Of a stretch of DNA of 64,000 bases, positions 55,723-64,000 are shown piece after piece. Made by a program: the position numbers and the translations under genes. Location: NCBI RefSeq assembly GCF_027923465.1, contig NZ_BRLB01000006.1, positions 163,422-227,421 on the forward strand, written 5' to 3'. Source of the stretch: Vallitalea longa. Lineage in GTDB: Bacteria > Bacillota > Clostridia > Lachnospirales > Vallitaleaceae. The notes under the pieces were generated by a model. It was not told the origin of the DNA. It did no database searches and worked only from the letters and a program-made list of their open reading frames with translations. How positions within the stretch are numbered: position 1 is the stretch's first letter; every line of letters starts with the position of its first letter.

Positions 55723-56355
55723 TTAGATCCAATTTAATATAGGTCCGAATATTATTAATCCTAGTATGTCTATAGAAAATATAATTCCAACGGTTATTAG
55801 TTTGTTTTTTAATTTTTTCATATCATGAACGATATAGCACATTGTTATGAATGGCATATAACCAATAAGTATAATTAACCAAGGACAATAGCCTTGCCAC
55901 CAGGAGTATTCCCAGGTTAATACGCCTATATGATTCAATATTATTTCTACTATGACAAACAATATGGAATTAAAAACTACTAAAAAATATCTATTAGGAA
56001 TACCTAATATCTTTATTTTCTTATCTTTTGGTAGCATTTTGGCACATGCTATTCCAGCAACTAGAAACATAAGTGTAATCTCAATATTTAGGCCGATTAG
56101 TATCAAATATGCACTTTTGGTTGGTGCTCCCCACACAGGTGCATATCCTGTAAAATGGAATACTAATGAATTCCATATTTCATTAATCCAATCCATTCCC
56201 CAGAAAGCCAGTCCAGCTAAAAGAACATTCCAATTTCTTTTTTCAACCTCAACAGCATAGATATAGATAACTAGCAAAAGTATTGGAATGATATACCATT
56301 GAAAATTTGAAGAATCTCTCAAGAGTATCAATGATTGTCTTGTGGATTCTGTCAT
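55723..56355 (-). CDS. integral membrane protein of unknown function
   Basis: A 210-residue protein with about six predicted membrane helices, aromatic-rich (NFQWYIIPILLLVIYIYAVE; FWGMDWINEIWNSLVFHFTG; WEYSWWQGYCPWLIILIGYM). I recognise no named family. It starts with ATG after AAGGAGGT. It lies 87 bases before the flavoenzyme gene on the same strand, which suggests co-transcription and perhaps a role in moving that enzyme's substrate or membrane electrons (inference). Confidence 0.8.
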   Translation of the reverse strand: MTESTRQSLILLRDSSNFQWYIIPILLLVIYIYAVEVEKRNWNVLLAGLAFWGMDWINEIWNSLVFHFTGYAPVWGAPTKSAYLILIGLNIEITLMFLVAGIACAKMLPKDKKIKILGIPNRYFLVVFNSILFVIVEIILNHIGVLTWEYSWWQGYCPWLIILIGYMPFITMCYIVHDMKKLKNKLITVGIIFSIDILGLIIFGPILNWI

Positions 56356-56503
56356 AGTAATACCTCCTTCTTAATAAAAATTTTCATTGGATAGATATTA
56401 TCTAGTAGGATTTTAGTTAATGTTGTATATTGTGAGTTAGTTGATGATATAAAATAGAAATGTATTTTGGATAAGTATATTATAGCATAAATGGATATAT
56501 TTG

Positions 56504-56545
56504 AAAGCTAGTAAAGTTCTATGATCAAGAATTTTTACTAGCTTT
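56504..56545 (-). terminator. terminator-like hairpin after the CAP gene
   Basis: AAAGCTAGTAAA (56504-56515) pairs perfectly with TTTACTAGCTTT (56534-56545). The T-tail is weak on both strands. Confidence 0.55.
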
Positions 56546-56617
56546 AGTAGGAAGGTACAGTGGAAGGTACTGGGTAAAATTTATTCGATGTTATTAATTA
56601 GTAAGCATAGATGTAAG

Positions 56618-57592
56618 TTATTTTTTCATAAATAATTCTGTAAACATGTAGCCGTATTTACTACCTTTTTGAATTCCTATTCCAATATGTGTGAATTCAG
56701 GATTAAGAATATTTTTTCTATGCCCAGGAGAATTCATTAATGCTTCATGGGCTTCTTCTACTGATTTATTACCTGCTATATTTTCAGCAGCACTTAGGTA
56801 CTGTATACCAAAATCTTTCAACATCTTAAATGGATCACCATAAGTAGGTGAGTTATGACTGAAATAATTATTATCTATCATATCTTTTGATTTTATTCTT
56901 GCAACTTCTGAAAGCTGATTATCTGCTACGAGAGGTTTCAATCCATTTTGTTGTCTTGATTGATTAATCAATTTAACTAGTTGTTGTTCTTCGTTTGATA
57001 TATTTTGGTTTGTAGTAGTATTATTATTATCAGTATCTGTTTCTACATTATTGTTTTCTGGCGGTGTAGTTGTGTCTGTTCCAGGTGTTTGTTGTTGAGT
57101 AGTTGTATCGTTAGGTGTCTGTTGCATAATGTTTGGATTATCTCTTGTTGGTGGAGTCTTCAATAGATTGTCATAACCATTTTTCTTGGTAGTATTCTGA
57201 TTGCCTTTTCCACCACTAGGAGTTTGAACATTATTGCCTTGTGAAGCTTGATTACCTTTGTTTAATGCACTATCAGGTAATACTGGTGTACACTGTTTCT
57301 GAGGAACGAAACCTATTTGATTGTTGTCTAATTTAACTGCTACCCAATCTTTGTTTATCTCACTTAATACATTAAGTGTAGTGTCTTTATTACAAGTTTG
57401 TAATACTGATGAATTAGGATCGCATCCTACTGTTACTTTACAATTATCTGCTGTTATTTTCACAGCTTGCATTTGTCCAGTTTGGTTAACTGATGATTCT
57501 ATTCCTTTTACAGGTTCTTCATTGGATCTGCATGATGTAAACATGACAGATGCAAATAAAGTGAATATAAGTATAACGCTTATTTTTTTCAT
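56618..57592 (-). CDS. CAP-domain (SCP/PR-1-like) lipoprotein with SH3-like N-terminal domain
   Basis: A 324-residue surface protein. The signal peptide ends in the lipobox VMFTSC (Cys21). An SH3-like domain follows (about 45-105: VTVGCDPNSSVLQTCNK; WVAVKLDNNQIGFVPQKQ), then a Gln/Asn/Thr-rich low-complexity linker (about 110-200). The CAP domain ends the protein: QQLVKLINQSRQQNGLKPLV, NYFSHNSPTYGDPFKML, ENIAGNKSVEEAHEALMNSP and GHRKNILNPEFTHIGIG, as in YkwD and spore-coat SafA-associated proteins. The CAP function in bacteria is poorly known. The linker suggests it spans the cell wall. 21-bp tandem repeats lie 140 bases upstream. Confidence 0.9.
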   Translation of the reverse strand: MKKISVILIFTLFASVMFTSCRSNEEPVKGIESSVNQTGQMQAVKITADNCKVTVGCDPNSSVLQTCNKDTTLNVLSEINKDWVAVKLDNNQIGFVPQKQCTPVLPDSALNKGNQASQGNNVQTPSGGKGNQNTTKKNGYDNLLKTPPTRDNPNIMQQTPNDTTTQQQTPGTDTTTPPENNNVETDTDNNNTTTNQNISNEEQQLVKLINQSRQQNGLKPLVADNQLSEVARIKSKDMIDNNYFSHNSPTYGDPFKMLKDFGIQYLSAAENIAGNKSVEEAHEALMNSPGHRKNILNPEFTHIGIGIQKGSKYGYMFTELFMKK

Positions 57593-57732
57593 CTTTATCC
57601 TCCTTATCTTAATAAATTATTGTAATGTTACATATTAATTGCTATAGAATTATTTCTAAAAAAAAATACTTATATCATTATTATTAGAAATGGCTTAATT
57701 TTTATTAAAATAAAAACAAGTAAATAAGTATT

Positions 57733-57774
57733 AATTTACCTAATATACGACTGAATTTACCTAATATGTGGTTG
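57733..57774. repeat. two tandem 21-bp repeats upstream of the CAP gene
   Basis: AATTTACCTAATAT occurs at 57733-57746 and again at 57754-57767, exactly 21 bases apart; the seven bases after each copy are similar (ACGACTG, GTGGTTG). The spacing of two helical turns suggests side-by-side binding of a regulator. The rest of the 362-base gap is AT-rich without a gene. Confidence 0.55.
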
Positions 57775-57882
57775 AACTTTAATTAAAGCACATAATTAGA
57801 ATAAATTTCCAAAAAATTATAATAATAAATATATATCTAAAAATATAAATAACTGATTTGTATTGGCTTTACAGTAAAATAG

Positions 57883-57919
57883 AAGCTAGAGCTGATAGGA
57901 TAATCAACAGCTCTAGCTT
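57883..57919 (-). terminator. terminator after the MFS-aldolase gene
   Basis: AAGCTAGAGCTG (57883-57894) pairs perfectly with CAGCTCTAGCTT (57908-57919). On the minus strand CTATTTTA follows the stem. Confidence 0.7.
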
Positions 57920-57954
57920 TCTTGTTTGTAAATATAATTAAAACATGAATTTTG

Positions 57955-59862
57955 TTACTTTTCTAAAGCATTTTTTGAATATTTTTTCAAAAACACCTTA
58001 TGCATCATATAACTTTCAAATTTGTTTATTGGAACTCCACCACCTAGAAATTGTACTTCAATAAAAGTTTTACACGCTTTTTCTAGAATGAAACAAGCTG
58101 TAAATGCTTCTTCGAGATTTCGTCCACCACATGCAGCTCCATGATTGGCCAGTAAAACAGCACTTCTTCCTTTCAGGGCTTTAATGGCTCCTTTGACCAA
58201 TTTTTTGCTACCAGGTAATGCATAATCAGCTACACGAACAGAAGGTCCCAGTATCTGTACCATATCGTCCAATAGTGGAGGAACTTCTCTTTTGGCTGCT
58301 GCTACAGTTGATGCATTAGAGGAATGAGTATGAATGATTGCATTGAATTCTTTTCTGGTCTTGTAAATCTCTCCATGGAGTCTCTTCTCACTGGAAGGTT
58401 TATTATTACTATCATAGCTAAAGTCATTAATATTGACCAATACCATATCATCAGGTGTTAGTTTATCATAGGGAATTCCACTTGGAGTAATTAACATATA
58501 ATCATCATTCAATTTCATACTTATGTTGCCCCAAGTTCCTGCTATAAGTCCAGTTTCAAGTAAACGTAATCCAGCTTCGCACAATTCTTTTTTCCTTTTT
58601 TCTAGTAATTCACCTTCAGGCTTATTACATTCCTTATTTGAAATATTACCTGTTGCATCTAATATTATAGGTGATTCCTTTAGTTTTAATGCAATTATGA
58701 ATGTTATGAGTATCAGAACACTGAATATGACGAGAGATAAGGTCATATCACCAGATGCTGCACTGCCTAAGGCATCCATTAAAAATATAAATATTATTCC
58801 TGATATCTGACCCATAAGCATTAATATGCCAAAAGATGTTCCTTCTGGGACAGGATAAGCCACTTCAGCACCATATTGAAAGGCTATTGGTCCCATACCC
58901 ATTACTAGGAATCCGACTAAACCTGCAAAGATTGCTATTACAATGTATTCGCTAGAAAAAGTTAGTCCTAGGAATGCTGGTATGGTAAGTATTATCGGCC
59001 ATAATAGAAGAGGTCTTCTTCTTTTCAATTTATCAGAGAATGCAGGAAGAATGACAGCACCAATAAGTCCCACTATTACTAATATTCCACCTATTAAACC
59101 AGCTTGAACGGAAGTAATTCCTCTAGGTGACAGCATTTCTTCAATCCAAGTCATTACAGCATTGAATATACCCATCATAACAAACATACAAATCATTAGA
59201 TATATGTAAGTCTTTTTCTTAAATAACTTGTTTATCTCTTTTACTTTAAAAGTAGTTGATTGATATTCTGGTCCCGGTGGAGTTTTAGGTTTTTCTCTAG
59301 CGAACATTATGAATATCAATGCACAGATTACTGATGCATAACCGTAATACATCAGTAGATTTTTCATTCCTACAGATTCAAATAGTCTAGGTGAGAGAAT
59401 CATTGCAATTACCATTCCGACGTAACCTGCCATTGTCGCCAAACCAGAAGCTGTAGCCCTAGAGTCAATGGGAAACCATCTGGCTGCTATTTTAGTGATA
59501 GCATTAACAAGGAATGGTTGACCTAATGCAACACCTATCTGACAAATGACTACTATGGTATAGTTATCAGCAAAAATACCCCTAGCCATGCCGAAAACTG
59601 CTGAAAGAACAGCACCTATGGTTACTGAAATTTTGAAACCCTTGGTATCAATAAGTATTGAAGCTGGTATAGCTGCTATTATATAGACAATCATGTAACA
59701 CATTGATAAGAAAGCAATACTTATACCTGAGACATTATAATAACTTTCTGCTGAGTTGGTTATGGGTGCAAATGTTAGCCAGAATATGTTAGTCATAGCC
59801 AGTATAGGTAGTGTACAAAGAAGTACTACCCATCTATAGGGATAAATCTTATATTCTTTCAA
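57955..59862 (-). CDS. fusion of an MFS transporter with a class II aldolase
   Basis: A single open frame of 635 residues, starting at TTG after GGAGGT. Residues 1-400 form a 12-helix major facilitator: WVVLLCTLPILAMTNIFWLT, ASILIDTKGFK, GLATMAGYVGMVIAMILSPR, LMICMFVMMGIFNAVMTWI. Residues 420-635 form a complete class II aldolase of the fuculose-phosphate type: AGTWGNISMKL, LITPSGIPYDKL, the catalytic Glu in SSEKRLHGEIY, zinc histidines 511 and 513 in IHTHSSNAST and 574 in LLANHGAACGG. All metal ligands and the acid/base are present, so the enzyme part looks active. The FGGY kinase gene lies just upstream on the same strand, so import, phosphorylation and cleavage are encoded together. Confidence 0.88.
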   Translation of the reverse strand: MKEYKIYPYRWVVLLCTLPILAMTNIFWLTFAPITNSAESYYNVSGISIAFLSMCYMIVYIIAAIPASILIDTKGFKISVTIGAVLSAVFGMARGIFADNYTIVVICQIGVALGQPFLVNAITKIAARWFPIDSRATASGLATMAGYVGMVIAMILSPRLFESVGMKNLLMYYGYASVICALIFIMFAREKPKTPPGPEYQSTTFKVKEINKLFKKKTYIYLMICMFVMMGIFNAVMTWIEEMLSPRGITSVQAGLIGGILVIVGLIGAVILPAFSDKLKRRRPLLLWPIILTIPAFLGLTFSSEYIVIAIFAGLVGFLVMGMGPIAFQYGAEVAYPVPEGTSFGILMLMGQISGIIFIFLMDALGSAASGDMTLSLVIFSVLILITFIIALKLKESPIILDATGNISNKECNKPEGELLEKRKKELCEAGLRLLETGLIAGTWGNISMKLNDDYMLITPSGIPYDKLTPDDMVLVNINDFSYDSNNKPSSEKRLHGEIYKTRKEFNAIIHTHSSNASTVAAAKREVPPLLDDMVQILGPSVRVADYALPGSKKLVKGAIKALKGRSAVLLANHGAACGGRNLEEAFTACFILEKACKTFIEVQFLGGGVPINKFESYMMHKVFLKKYSKNALEK

Positions 59863-59925
59863 TTGTTTGACCTCCGTCTATTGTTTTATTAAAAAAGCCA
59901 TTTGATTTTATATTGTTGTGATGAA

Positions 59926-61455
59926 TTAGAATCTCCAAGAATTAATTTCACTGTAAGTTTTCTTAAGTGAGTAATATATAGATTTGTATGAATTAAAAAG
60001 CTTATCATATTGTTGAAAATTATTAGTGTCAGGAAGGTATGTATTTTGAGGATAAATGATTTTCTTGATTTCTGCAAAATCTTTGTAGATTCCAAGACCG
60101 ACGAATGCACACATTGCAGCGCCAAGAGCACCACACATCTGAGGATTGTTAGTTACTTGAATTTTCTTTTTGGTGATATCTGAGATGATTTGCATCCATT
60201 GTTTATCTAAAGCACCACCACCTATTATCTTAAGATCAGTTATATTAAAAGAAAAATCTTTTATGAAGTTTTCTATTATCCATCTTAGATTATAGGCGAC
60301 ACCTTCGTAAACAGAACGCATCATATGTTCACGGGTATGTTCATGAGTAATATTGAATAGAGTAGCTCTTGTAGTAGTTGTACTGACGGGACAACGTTCT
60401 CCACGCATCCAAGGTGTGCATATAAGGTAATCGGAACCAGCGGGAACTTTCTTGACATCTTCGTCCATTAATTCATATATGTTTTTGATATTAGGGTCAT
60501 TCTGTTCGTGCTTATAGAATTCGTCTGCAATCCATTTGATACATGAGCCGGCAGATTCTATTATGCCTACTACAATATTCATATTTGGATCACCACTTTG
60601 CAAACAGACTGCTGCATGTTTGAATTTCAGGTTTTTCTTAGTGGTTACACATACCCATGCAGATGTACCAAGATATATGTGGGCTTCTCCTTCTTCTACA
60701 GCACTAGAACCTATTGCTGCGCTTTGGGTATCATCACAGCCTCCGAATACAGGAGTACCTTCTACAAGTCCCATGGCTTTTGCAGCTTCTTCTGTTAGAC
60801 CACCTACATTGTCAATAGAACTTACGAGAGGTGGAAGCTTATGGATGTCGATTCCTGCTGCTTTTATGATGAATCTCATCCAATCTTTTTTCTTGAGATC
60901 AAACCCATAAGAACAGGCTCCAGAGTATTCCGTCACTTTTTTACCTGTGGTCCTGAATTTTAGGTAACCGTTAACATCAAGAAAATATTCTGTTTCATTG
61001 TAGATAGTTGGTTCGTATTCTTTTATCCATAGCAATTTTGGAATTACATCTTTACCAACTAATTCAATACCAACAATTTTTTTGAATAATTTTTCCCCCA
61101 TAAGTTTTTTCATGATTTTTTTAGCTTGTTTTTCAGCTCTTCCATCTACCCAAGTAATGTTAGGACGAAGTACTCGGTTATGTTTATCAATAGGAATGAT
61201 ACCCATTGCTTGAGTAGTGAAAACAATTCCTACAACATCTGTAGGAGAAATTCTTGATTCATTAAGAACATTTTTACTACCTTTTACAGCTGCTTCATAA
61301 TAATCAGTGGGATTCTGTTCAACCCAGTTAGGATGGGGAACATCAACAGGATAACTGTTAGAGGATTTGCAGATAGTATTTCCTAATGTATCAACTAGAA
61401 CTGTTTTACATGAACTGGTTCCTACGTCATGAGCAATGACATATTTTAAGTTCAC
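59926..61455 (-). CDS. FGGY-family carbohydrate kinase
   Basis: A 509-residue cytoplasmic sugar kinase, starting at GTG after GGAGGAGGG. The N-terminal ATPase motif is YVIAHDVGTSSCKTVLVD; TQAMGIIPIDKHNRVLRPNI, WVDGRAEKQ, VFGGCDDTQSAAIGS (with the catalytic Asp) and IIGGGALDKQWMQIISDI follow. It looks closest to the xylulokinase/fuculokinase branch, but the sugar is not readable. With the downstream transporter-aldolase it should form a ketose or aldonate kinase plus aldolase pathway; no isomerase is in the window. The TetR-type operator sits at its promoter. Confidence 0.93.
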   Translation of the reverse strand: MNLKYVIAHDVGTSSCKTVLVDTLGNTICKSSNSYPVDVPHPNWVEQNPTDYYEAAVKGSKNVLNESRISPTDVVGIVFTTQAMGIIPIDKHNRVLRPNITWVDGRAEKQAKKIMKKLMGEKLFKKIVGIELVGKDVIPKLLWIKEYEPTIYNETEYFLDVNGYLKFRTTGKKVTEYSGACSYGFDLKKKDWMRFIIKAAGIDIHKLPPLVSSIDNVGGLTEEAAKAMGLVEGTPVFGGCDDTQSAAIGSSAVEEGEAHIYLGTSAWVCVTTKKNLKFKHAAVCLQSGDPNMNIVVGIIESAGSCIKWIADEFYKHEQNDPNIKNIYELMDEDVKKVPAGSDYLICTPWMRGERCPVSTTTTRATLFNITHEHTREHMMRSVYEGVAYNLRWIIENFIKDFSFNITDLKIIGGGALDKQWMQIISDITKKKIQVTNNPQMCGALGAAMCAFVGLGIYKDFAEIKKIIYPQNTYLPDTNNFQQYDKLFNSYKSIYYSLKKTYSEINSWRF

Positions 61456-61490
61456 TTTATCCCTCCTCCAAGTAATCTCTTACGGTTCAC

Positions 61491-61507
61491 AATTTAGAGT
61501 CTAAATT
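61491..61507 (-). promoter_or_regulatory. palindromic operator at the kinase promoter
   Basis: AATTTAGA-G-TCTAAATT is a perfect 8+1+8 palindrome. On the minus strand it comes right after TATAAT (61509-61514, with TTAGCA 18 bases further up), so a repressor here would block the kinase operon. The divergent TetR regulator is the natural candidate. A second palindrome, GTTAAT-A-ATTAAC (61649-61661), lies just before the tetR-type gene. Confidence 0.65.
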
Positions 61508-61688
61508 CATTATATCATAACATTTATTTGAATGCTAATATAAATTTGTAATTTAATATAAAAGTTAACTATTGTATAATTTTAAACTTAAGTATAAATA
61601 TTCTTGACTGCAATAATATTTATATGTATAATTGAATTAAAGCTAAGGGTTAATAATTAACATAGTAAATTATATAAATGGAGGAAGT

Positions 61689-62285
61689 ATGAATATAGAA
61701 AATATTTCTCGTAGAGAACGTAAAAAAATTAAGACTAAATCAAATATACTTACTGCAGCTAGACATCTTTTTGAAGAAAAAGGATATGAGAATGTTTTAA
61801 TTGAGGATATCACCGAGCGAAGTGATGTTTCTAAGGGAACATTTTTTAATTATTTCACTAACAAGGAAGGACTAATGTTAGCTGTAGCAGAAGATGAGGT
61901 TTTTGATATTCTTGAACTTGCTGATGAGAATTTTTACAAGATTGAATCTAGCAAAAAAAAGATTAAGATGATTATGGAAAGACTACTGAAAGATTCAATT
62001 CCGTATATGCAATTAACAGGTAGAATGGTTTTTTCCACTATAATAAATAGTGGTGATAGCAATTCACCGTTTCATAAGATATACGAATTACTTGATAGTC
62101 TAGTTGATGAAGGAAAAGAAAATCTGGAATTCACTAAAGATGTTACTAATAAGGTTATTGTAAACTCAATTATAGGTGCTTATTATAGTTTGATCTTTAG
62201 ATGGTTTGACAGTAAAGAAAAAGTTACGATAGATGATGTAAGTAGTATATTAGATATTATATATAAAGGACTTTCAGTACAGTAA
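61689..62285 (+). CDS. TetR-family transcriptional regulator
   Basis: A 198-residue regulator. The N-terminal helix-turn-helix is typical: TKSNILTAARHLFEEKGYEN, then VLIEDITERSDVSKGTFFNY followed by FTNKEGLML. The C-terminal ligand domain is variable and gives no hint of the inducer. It is divergent from the kinase and transporter-aldolase operon, with a palindromic site between. The ATG follows GGAGGAAG. It may also control the aminotransferase gene 141 bases downstream. Confidence 0.93.
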   Translation: MNIENISRRERKKIKTKSNILTAARHLFEEKGYENVLIEDITERSDVSKGTFFNYFTNKEGLMLAVAEDEVFDILELADENFYKIESSKKKIKMIMERLLKDSIPYMQLTGRMVFSTIINSGDSNSPFHKIYELLDSLVDEGKENLEFTKDVTNKVIVNSIIGAYYSLIFRWFDSKEKVTIDDVSSILDIIYKGLSVQ

Positions 62286-62426
62286 TTACAGATAATATAC
62301 GAATCTGATACATGATATCGACTAGCATATATAAACATAATTCTAATGATTAAAGCTTAACTGATATACAGTGAAGTCAATAAATAGAATTAATAAATTA
62401 GTAATTATAATGTTGGGAGGTATATT

Positions 62427-63878
62427 ATGGAGAAGAAAGGATATTCAGTATCTAAGTGGCATGATACAAAAGAGATATATGAGCAGATTGATAATTTATT
62501 GGCACAACCAATACGTAGAGTCAAAAGAGATGCCATGAATAAGTATCTTGATTATTTTCATACCAGATGCAAGAAATCGAAAGAAATGATTACAGAGGCC
62601 AAAGAACATATTCCAGGAGGGGTGCAGCATAATCTAGCTTTCAATCATCCATTTCCTATAGTTATTACTAAAGTGGATGGACCTTATATGTATGATATTG
62701 ATGGTAACGAGTATATTGACTTTTTACAGGCTGGCGGTCCAACTATACTAGGTAGTAATTATAAGCCTGTACAGGAAAAAGTTATTGAACTTATAAAAGA
62801 ATGTGGACCTGTTACTGGATTATTCCATGAATATGAACTGAAAATCGCGAAAGAAGTGAAGAAACATTTTCCTTCCGTTGAACTCTATAGAATGCTTGGC
62901 AGTGGAACAGAATCTGTCATGGCAGCTATAAGAATCGCAAGACTTGCTACTGGAAAGAAAAAGATAATAAAATTAGGTGGTGCTTATCATGGTTGGAGTG
63001 ACCAGATGGTATATGGACTTCACATACCTAATACAAGAGGATTCGAAGCACATGGTATTCCTGGTAAATGCCGTCGTAATACTCAAGAAGCCTATCCTAA
63101 TAAGTTACACAGTTTAGAGAGGGTATTGAGATTCAATAGATTAAGAGGTGGTACAGCAGCTGTAATAGTTGAACCAGTAGGACCCGAAAGTGGAACTAGG
63201 CCAATTGATAAAGATTACAACAAAAATATAAGAGAACTGTGCGATAAATATGGAGCTATACTAATATTTGATGAAGTTGTAAGTGGATTCAGGATAGGTA
63301 TTGGTGGGGCTCAAGGATATTTTGATGTAAAACCCGATCTTACTATATTTGGTAAAATCATAGCAGGTGGTTATCCTTCAGCCGGTGGACTTGGAGGAAG
63401 AAAGGACTTAATGGAACATATCGCAGCAGGACTCCAGAGCGGTAAGAAGAGAGCATATGCAGGAGGAACACTTGCAGCTAATCCAATAAGTGCTTTGGCA
63501 GGATATTATACCATAAAAGAAATTGAGAGAACCAATGCTTGTGAAGTAGCAGGTAGAGCAGGGGATCGATTGACAAAAGGATTAAAAGAATTGATTAGAC
63601 ATTATGATCTTCCTTTTGTCGCTTATAATCAAGGTTCAATATGTCATCTTGAAACAGCAGGAACAATGTTCACCAAGATATTCAGACTAGGTGGAATGAA
63701 AGAAATGAAAGCCAGAAAACACATGATGGAAGAAATGGGTGCCGCATATATGGCAGAAGGTCTAGTGACTCTTGCAGGAAGCAGGATGTATACCAGTCTT
63801 GCAGATACAGATGAAATAATAGATGAAGGATTAAATAGATTCGAAAGCGTATTTAAAAATGTAGAAGGAGTCAAGTGA
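62427..63878 (+). CDS. class III PLP-dependent aminotransferase (glutamate-1-semialdehyde aminomutase-like)
   Basis: A 483-residue cytoplasmic enzyme. Family features: HIPGGVQHNLAFNHPFPIVI, YDIDGNEYIDFLQAGGPTIL, the cofactor-binding MLGSGTESVMAAIRIARLAT, LGGAYHGWSDQM, the Asp282 motif LIFDEVVSGFRIG and the PLP lysine Lys310 in TIFGKIIAGGYPSAG. It is closest by eye to glutamate-1-semialdehyde aminotransferases but longer at both ends, and no haem biosynthesis genes are near. A role in amino-compound breakdown with the kinase-aldolase set is possible. The ATG follows GGGAGGT. Confidence 0.9.
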   Translation: MEKKGYSVSKWHDTKEIYEQIDNLLAQPIRRVKRDAMNKYLDYFHTRCKKSKEMITEAKEHIPGGVQHNLAFNHPFPIVITKVDGPYMYDIDGNEYIDFLQAGGPTILGSNYKPVQEKVIELIKECGPVTGLFHEYELKIAKEVKKHFPSVELYRMLGSGTESVMAAIRIARLATGKKKIIKLGGAYHGWSDQMVYGLHIPNTRGFEAHGIPGKCRRNTQEAYPNKLHSLERVLRFNRLRGGTAAVIVEPVGPESGTRPIDKDYNKNIRELCDKYGAILIFDEVVSGFRIGIGGAQGYFDVKPDLTIFGKIIAGGYPSAGGLGGRKDLMEHIAAGLQSGKKRAYAGGTLAANPISALAGYYTIKEIERTNACEVAGRAGDRLTKGLKELIRHYDLPFVAYNQGSICHLETAGTMFTKIFRLGGMKEMKARKHMMEEMGAAYMAEGLVTLAGSRMYTSLADTDEIIDEGLNRFESVFKNVEGVK

Positions 63879-63884
63879 CATGCT

Positions 63885-63925
63885 CCCCCACTAAACCTAT
63901 AAAACGGTTTTGAGGGGGTTTCTTG
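63885..63925 (+). terminator. terminator after the aminotransferase gene
   Basis: CCCCC (63885-63889) pairs with GGGGG (63914-63918), with an inner AAACC/GGTTT pairing, followed by TTTCTT. Confidence 0.7.
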
Positions 63926-63930
63926 GGACG

Positions 63931-63950
63931 TAGTAACCTAATGGTTACTA
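63931..63950. repeat. perfect inverted repeat near the window end
   Basis: TAGTAACC (63931-63938) and GGTTACTA (63943-63950) flank TAAT. Less AT-rich bases follow to the window end (GGTA-AGCCC-TACC). It may be the start of a leader RNA or repeat element; the window stops too soon to tell. Confidence 0.3.
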
Positions 63951-64000
63951 TTATTACCAAGCTCTACGGGTAAGCCCTACCCTGTAATATTTTAATATTG

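Noticed and set aside
57733..57774. Tandem repeats as a CRISPR array
   Set aside because: Only two copies of 14 bases with 7-base gaps; CRISPR repeats and spacers are much longer and no cas genes are present.
60536..60910. Open frame of 124 codons on the plus strand
   Set aside because: It is antisense to the FGGY kinase, whose catalytic motifs are intact; no start signals.

Overview
The window is very AT-rich DNA with strong AGGAGG-type ribosome binding sites, many TTG/GTG starts, and TTGACA/TATAAT promoters. Its gene families (CUT1 sugar ABC importers without their own ATPase, GH130/GH113/GH30/GH29 enzymes, a 2-hydroxyacyl-CoA dehydratase activase, DUF4127, a lysine riboswitch) point to an anaerobic, carbohydrate-fermenting member of the Clostridia. 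A Vallitalea-like organism is my inference, not something the sequence proves. I saw no rRNA, tRNA, CRISPR array, insertion sequence, phage or integrase gene; it reads as ordinary chromosome.

Layout: (1) 1-9.97 kb, amino-sugar operon: nanE, an RpiR regulator, a ROK kinase (nanK-like), a DUF4127 protein, a secreted protein, a CUT1 ABC importer (binding lipoprotein plus two permeases) and a Gfo/Idh/MocA oxidoreductase. No nanA is present, so ManNAc-type sugars rather than whole sialic acid are the safest substrate guess. (2) 10-18.3 kb, miscellaneous genes: a membrane protein, three GNAT proteins (one fused to about 870 residues of beta-rich domains), a P-loop/tRNA_SAD-type protein, a 30-codon ORF, an amidohydrolase, and several hairpins sharing a CTGTAG/CTACAG core. 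(3) 18.5-28.9 kb: a large secreted alpha-2-macroglobulin-like protein without a thioester motif, a NAD-binding/chemoreceptor fusion, and a 1416-residue double activase.

(4) 28.9-39.6 kb, a glycan utilisation locus: GH29 fucosidase, LacI regulator, CUT1 importer, GH130 phosphorylase, secreted GH30 enzyme with two C-terminal modules, and GH113-like enzyme. Two closely matching operator-like sites lie at the predicted start points of the fucosidase and importer promoters, so a self-contained LacI regulon can be read from the sequence. Beta-mannoside or other hemicellulose fragments are the likely substrates. (5) 39.7-47.9 kb: an NhaC-family transporter behind a lysine riboswitch (so probably a lysine transporter), mnmH (tRNA selenouridine synthase), a malic enzyme, and GntR-uxuA-uxuB for hexuronate breakdown.

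(6) 48-53.3 kb: ArsR, an ArsP-type permease and a small thioredoxin; a promoter-to-terminator unit of about 300 nt with no ORF (candidate noncoding RNA or leader) before a BCCT transporter; and an Eis-like acetyltransferase. (7) 53.3-64 kb: an Old-Yellow-Enzyme-type reductase with a small membrane protein, a CAP-domain lipoprotein with 21-bp tandem repeats upstream, an MFS transporter fused to a class II aldolase, an FGGY kinase, a divergent TetR regulator with a palindromic operator, and a class III aminotransferase.

The most unusual items are the MFS-aldolase fusion, the GNAT-beta-domain fusion, the NAD-binding/chemoreceptor fusion, the candidate RNA at 49.84-50.15 kb, the uxuAB leader with a perfect 13-bp inverted repeat, and an apparent ATT start codon in the RpiR gene.
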